Positions 5,679 through 5,947 of a DNA stretch of 5,947 nt are shown here, piece by piece. The notes under the pieces were generated by a model. That model saw nothing but the letters and a program-made list of their open reading frames with translations. It made no database searches and was not told the DNA's origin. The translations under genes and the position numbers were made by a program. The DNA comes from Bacteroidota bacterium (GTDB taxonomy: Bacteria > Bacteroidota > Bacteroidia > Bacteroidales > PUMT01), in NCBI GenBank assembly GCA_003567115.1, contig PXAP01000139.1:1-5947 (forward strand), read 5' to 3'. Each line of letters begins with the position of its first letter. Position 1 is the stretch's first letter.

Positions 5679-5947
5679 ATGAAAAAATTATTCTGGATTC
5701 TCCCGTTTTTATTTGTTTTTGCCTTTGTTTCCGATACTGAAGCACAACAGGATCGCAGCCTGAATATCCTTGTAATAGGTGCGCACCCTGACGATGCTGA
5801 TATTAATGTGGGCAGTACCGCCTATAAATGGATACAGCAAGGGCACAATGTTACCCTGGTTTCTGTTACAAACGGTAATGCAGGCCACCATGAGCTTACC
5901 GCCGATCAACTTGAACGTACAAGGCGTGAAGAAGCAAGAAGGGCAGG
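5679..5947 (+). CDS. Secreted PIG-L/LmbE-family deacetylase, N-terminal part only
   Basis: The frame starts at ATG 5679 and is still open at the right edge: 89 complete codons. Residues 1-22 form a signal peptide (MKK, hydrophobic core FWILPFLFVFAFV, probable cleavage after TEA-22), so the enzyme should act in the periplasm or outside. The family's zinc motif AHPDD is at 35-39, giving H36 and D39 as metal ligand and catalytic-base candidates. It is followed by INVGSTAYKW (about 42-51) and VTLVSVTNGNAGHHE (about 58-72), both characteristic of this fold. The third metal-binding histidine lies further downstream, beyond the window. The family removes N-acetyl groups from glucosamine-type sugars or related amides; the substrate cannot be deduced here. 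Secreted Bacteroidota members are often longer than the bare catalytic domain, which cannot be checked. A 471-bp gap separates it from ccsA, so it is probably its own transcription unit. Confidence 0.93.
   Translation, partial: MKKLFWILPFLFVFAFVSDTEAQQDRSLNILVIGAHPDDADINVGSTAYKWIQQGHNVTLVSVTNGNAGHHELTADQLERTRREEARRA

Overview
The window looks like a chromosomal piece of a Bacteroidota bacterium, probably from the Bacteroidales/Marinilabiliales side. The grounds are the protein families (a Bacteroidota-type AsmA protein, a split System II cytochrome c maturation pair, a secreted PIG-L/LmbE deacetylase), the absence of Shine-Dalgarno sequences before the genes, A/T-rich leaders, and several TAnnTTTG-like -7 boxes. 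No name below genus-group level can be supported from the sequence alone.

Layout. Positions 1-2318 (minus strand) hold most of a large AsmA-family envelope protein whose C-terminus runs off the left edge. Positions 2319-2810 are a divergent intergenic region. It has a candidate promoter with an operator-like dyad for the AsmA gene, and a GC-richer, fold-prone block (about 2601-2746) that no recognised gene explains. Positions 2811-4172 (plus) encode a ResB/CcsB-like cytochrome c biogenesis protein with an unusual N-terminal extension of four tandem ten-residue repeats. Positions 4173-4328 hold a terminator-like hairpin that overlaps the resB stop codon, then five 20-bp tandem repeats ending 18 bp before the next gene. 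Positions 4329-5207 (plus) encode CcsA, the heme-handling WWD-domain partner of ResB. Positions 5208-5678 are non-coding as far as can be judged, with several hairpins and a short 17-bp tandem repeat. From 5679 (plus) begins a secreted PIG-L/LmbE-type deacetylase cut by the right edge.

How the parts work together. ResB and CcsA together form the System II complex that moves heme across the cytoplasmic membrane and ligates it to CXXCH apocytochromes outside. They lie in the same direction and are presumably co-expressed, but the hairpin and repeat array between them suggest ccsA may be tuned separately. No cytochrome (for example nrfHA) is visible next to them. The AsmA and PIG-L genes are functionally unrelated neighbours.

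The most unusual signal is the clustering of three unrelated short tandem arrays (30/60 bp, 20 bp and 17 bp) within about 2.7 kb. One lies inside the 5' end of resB, and the others lie in the gaps upstream of ccsA and of the PIG-L gene. No complete new system is evident. The best candidates for undescribed biology are the in-frame N-terminal repeat of ResB, the 20-bp array before ccsA, and the structured block at 2601-2746.
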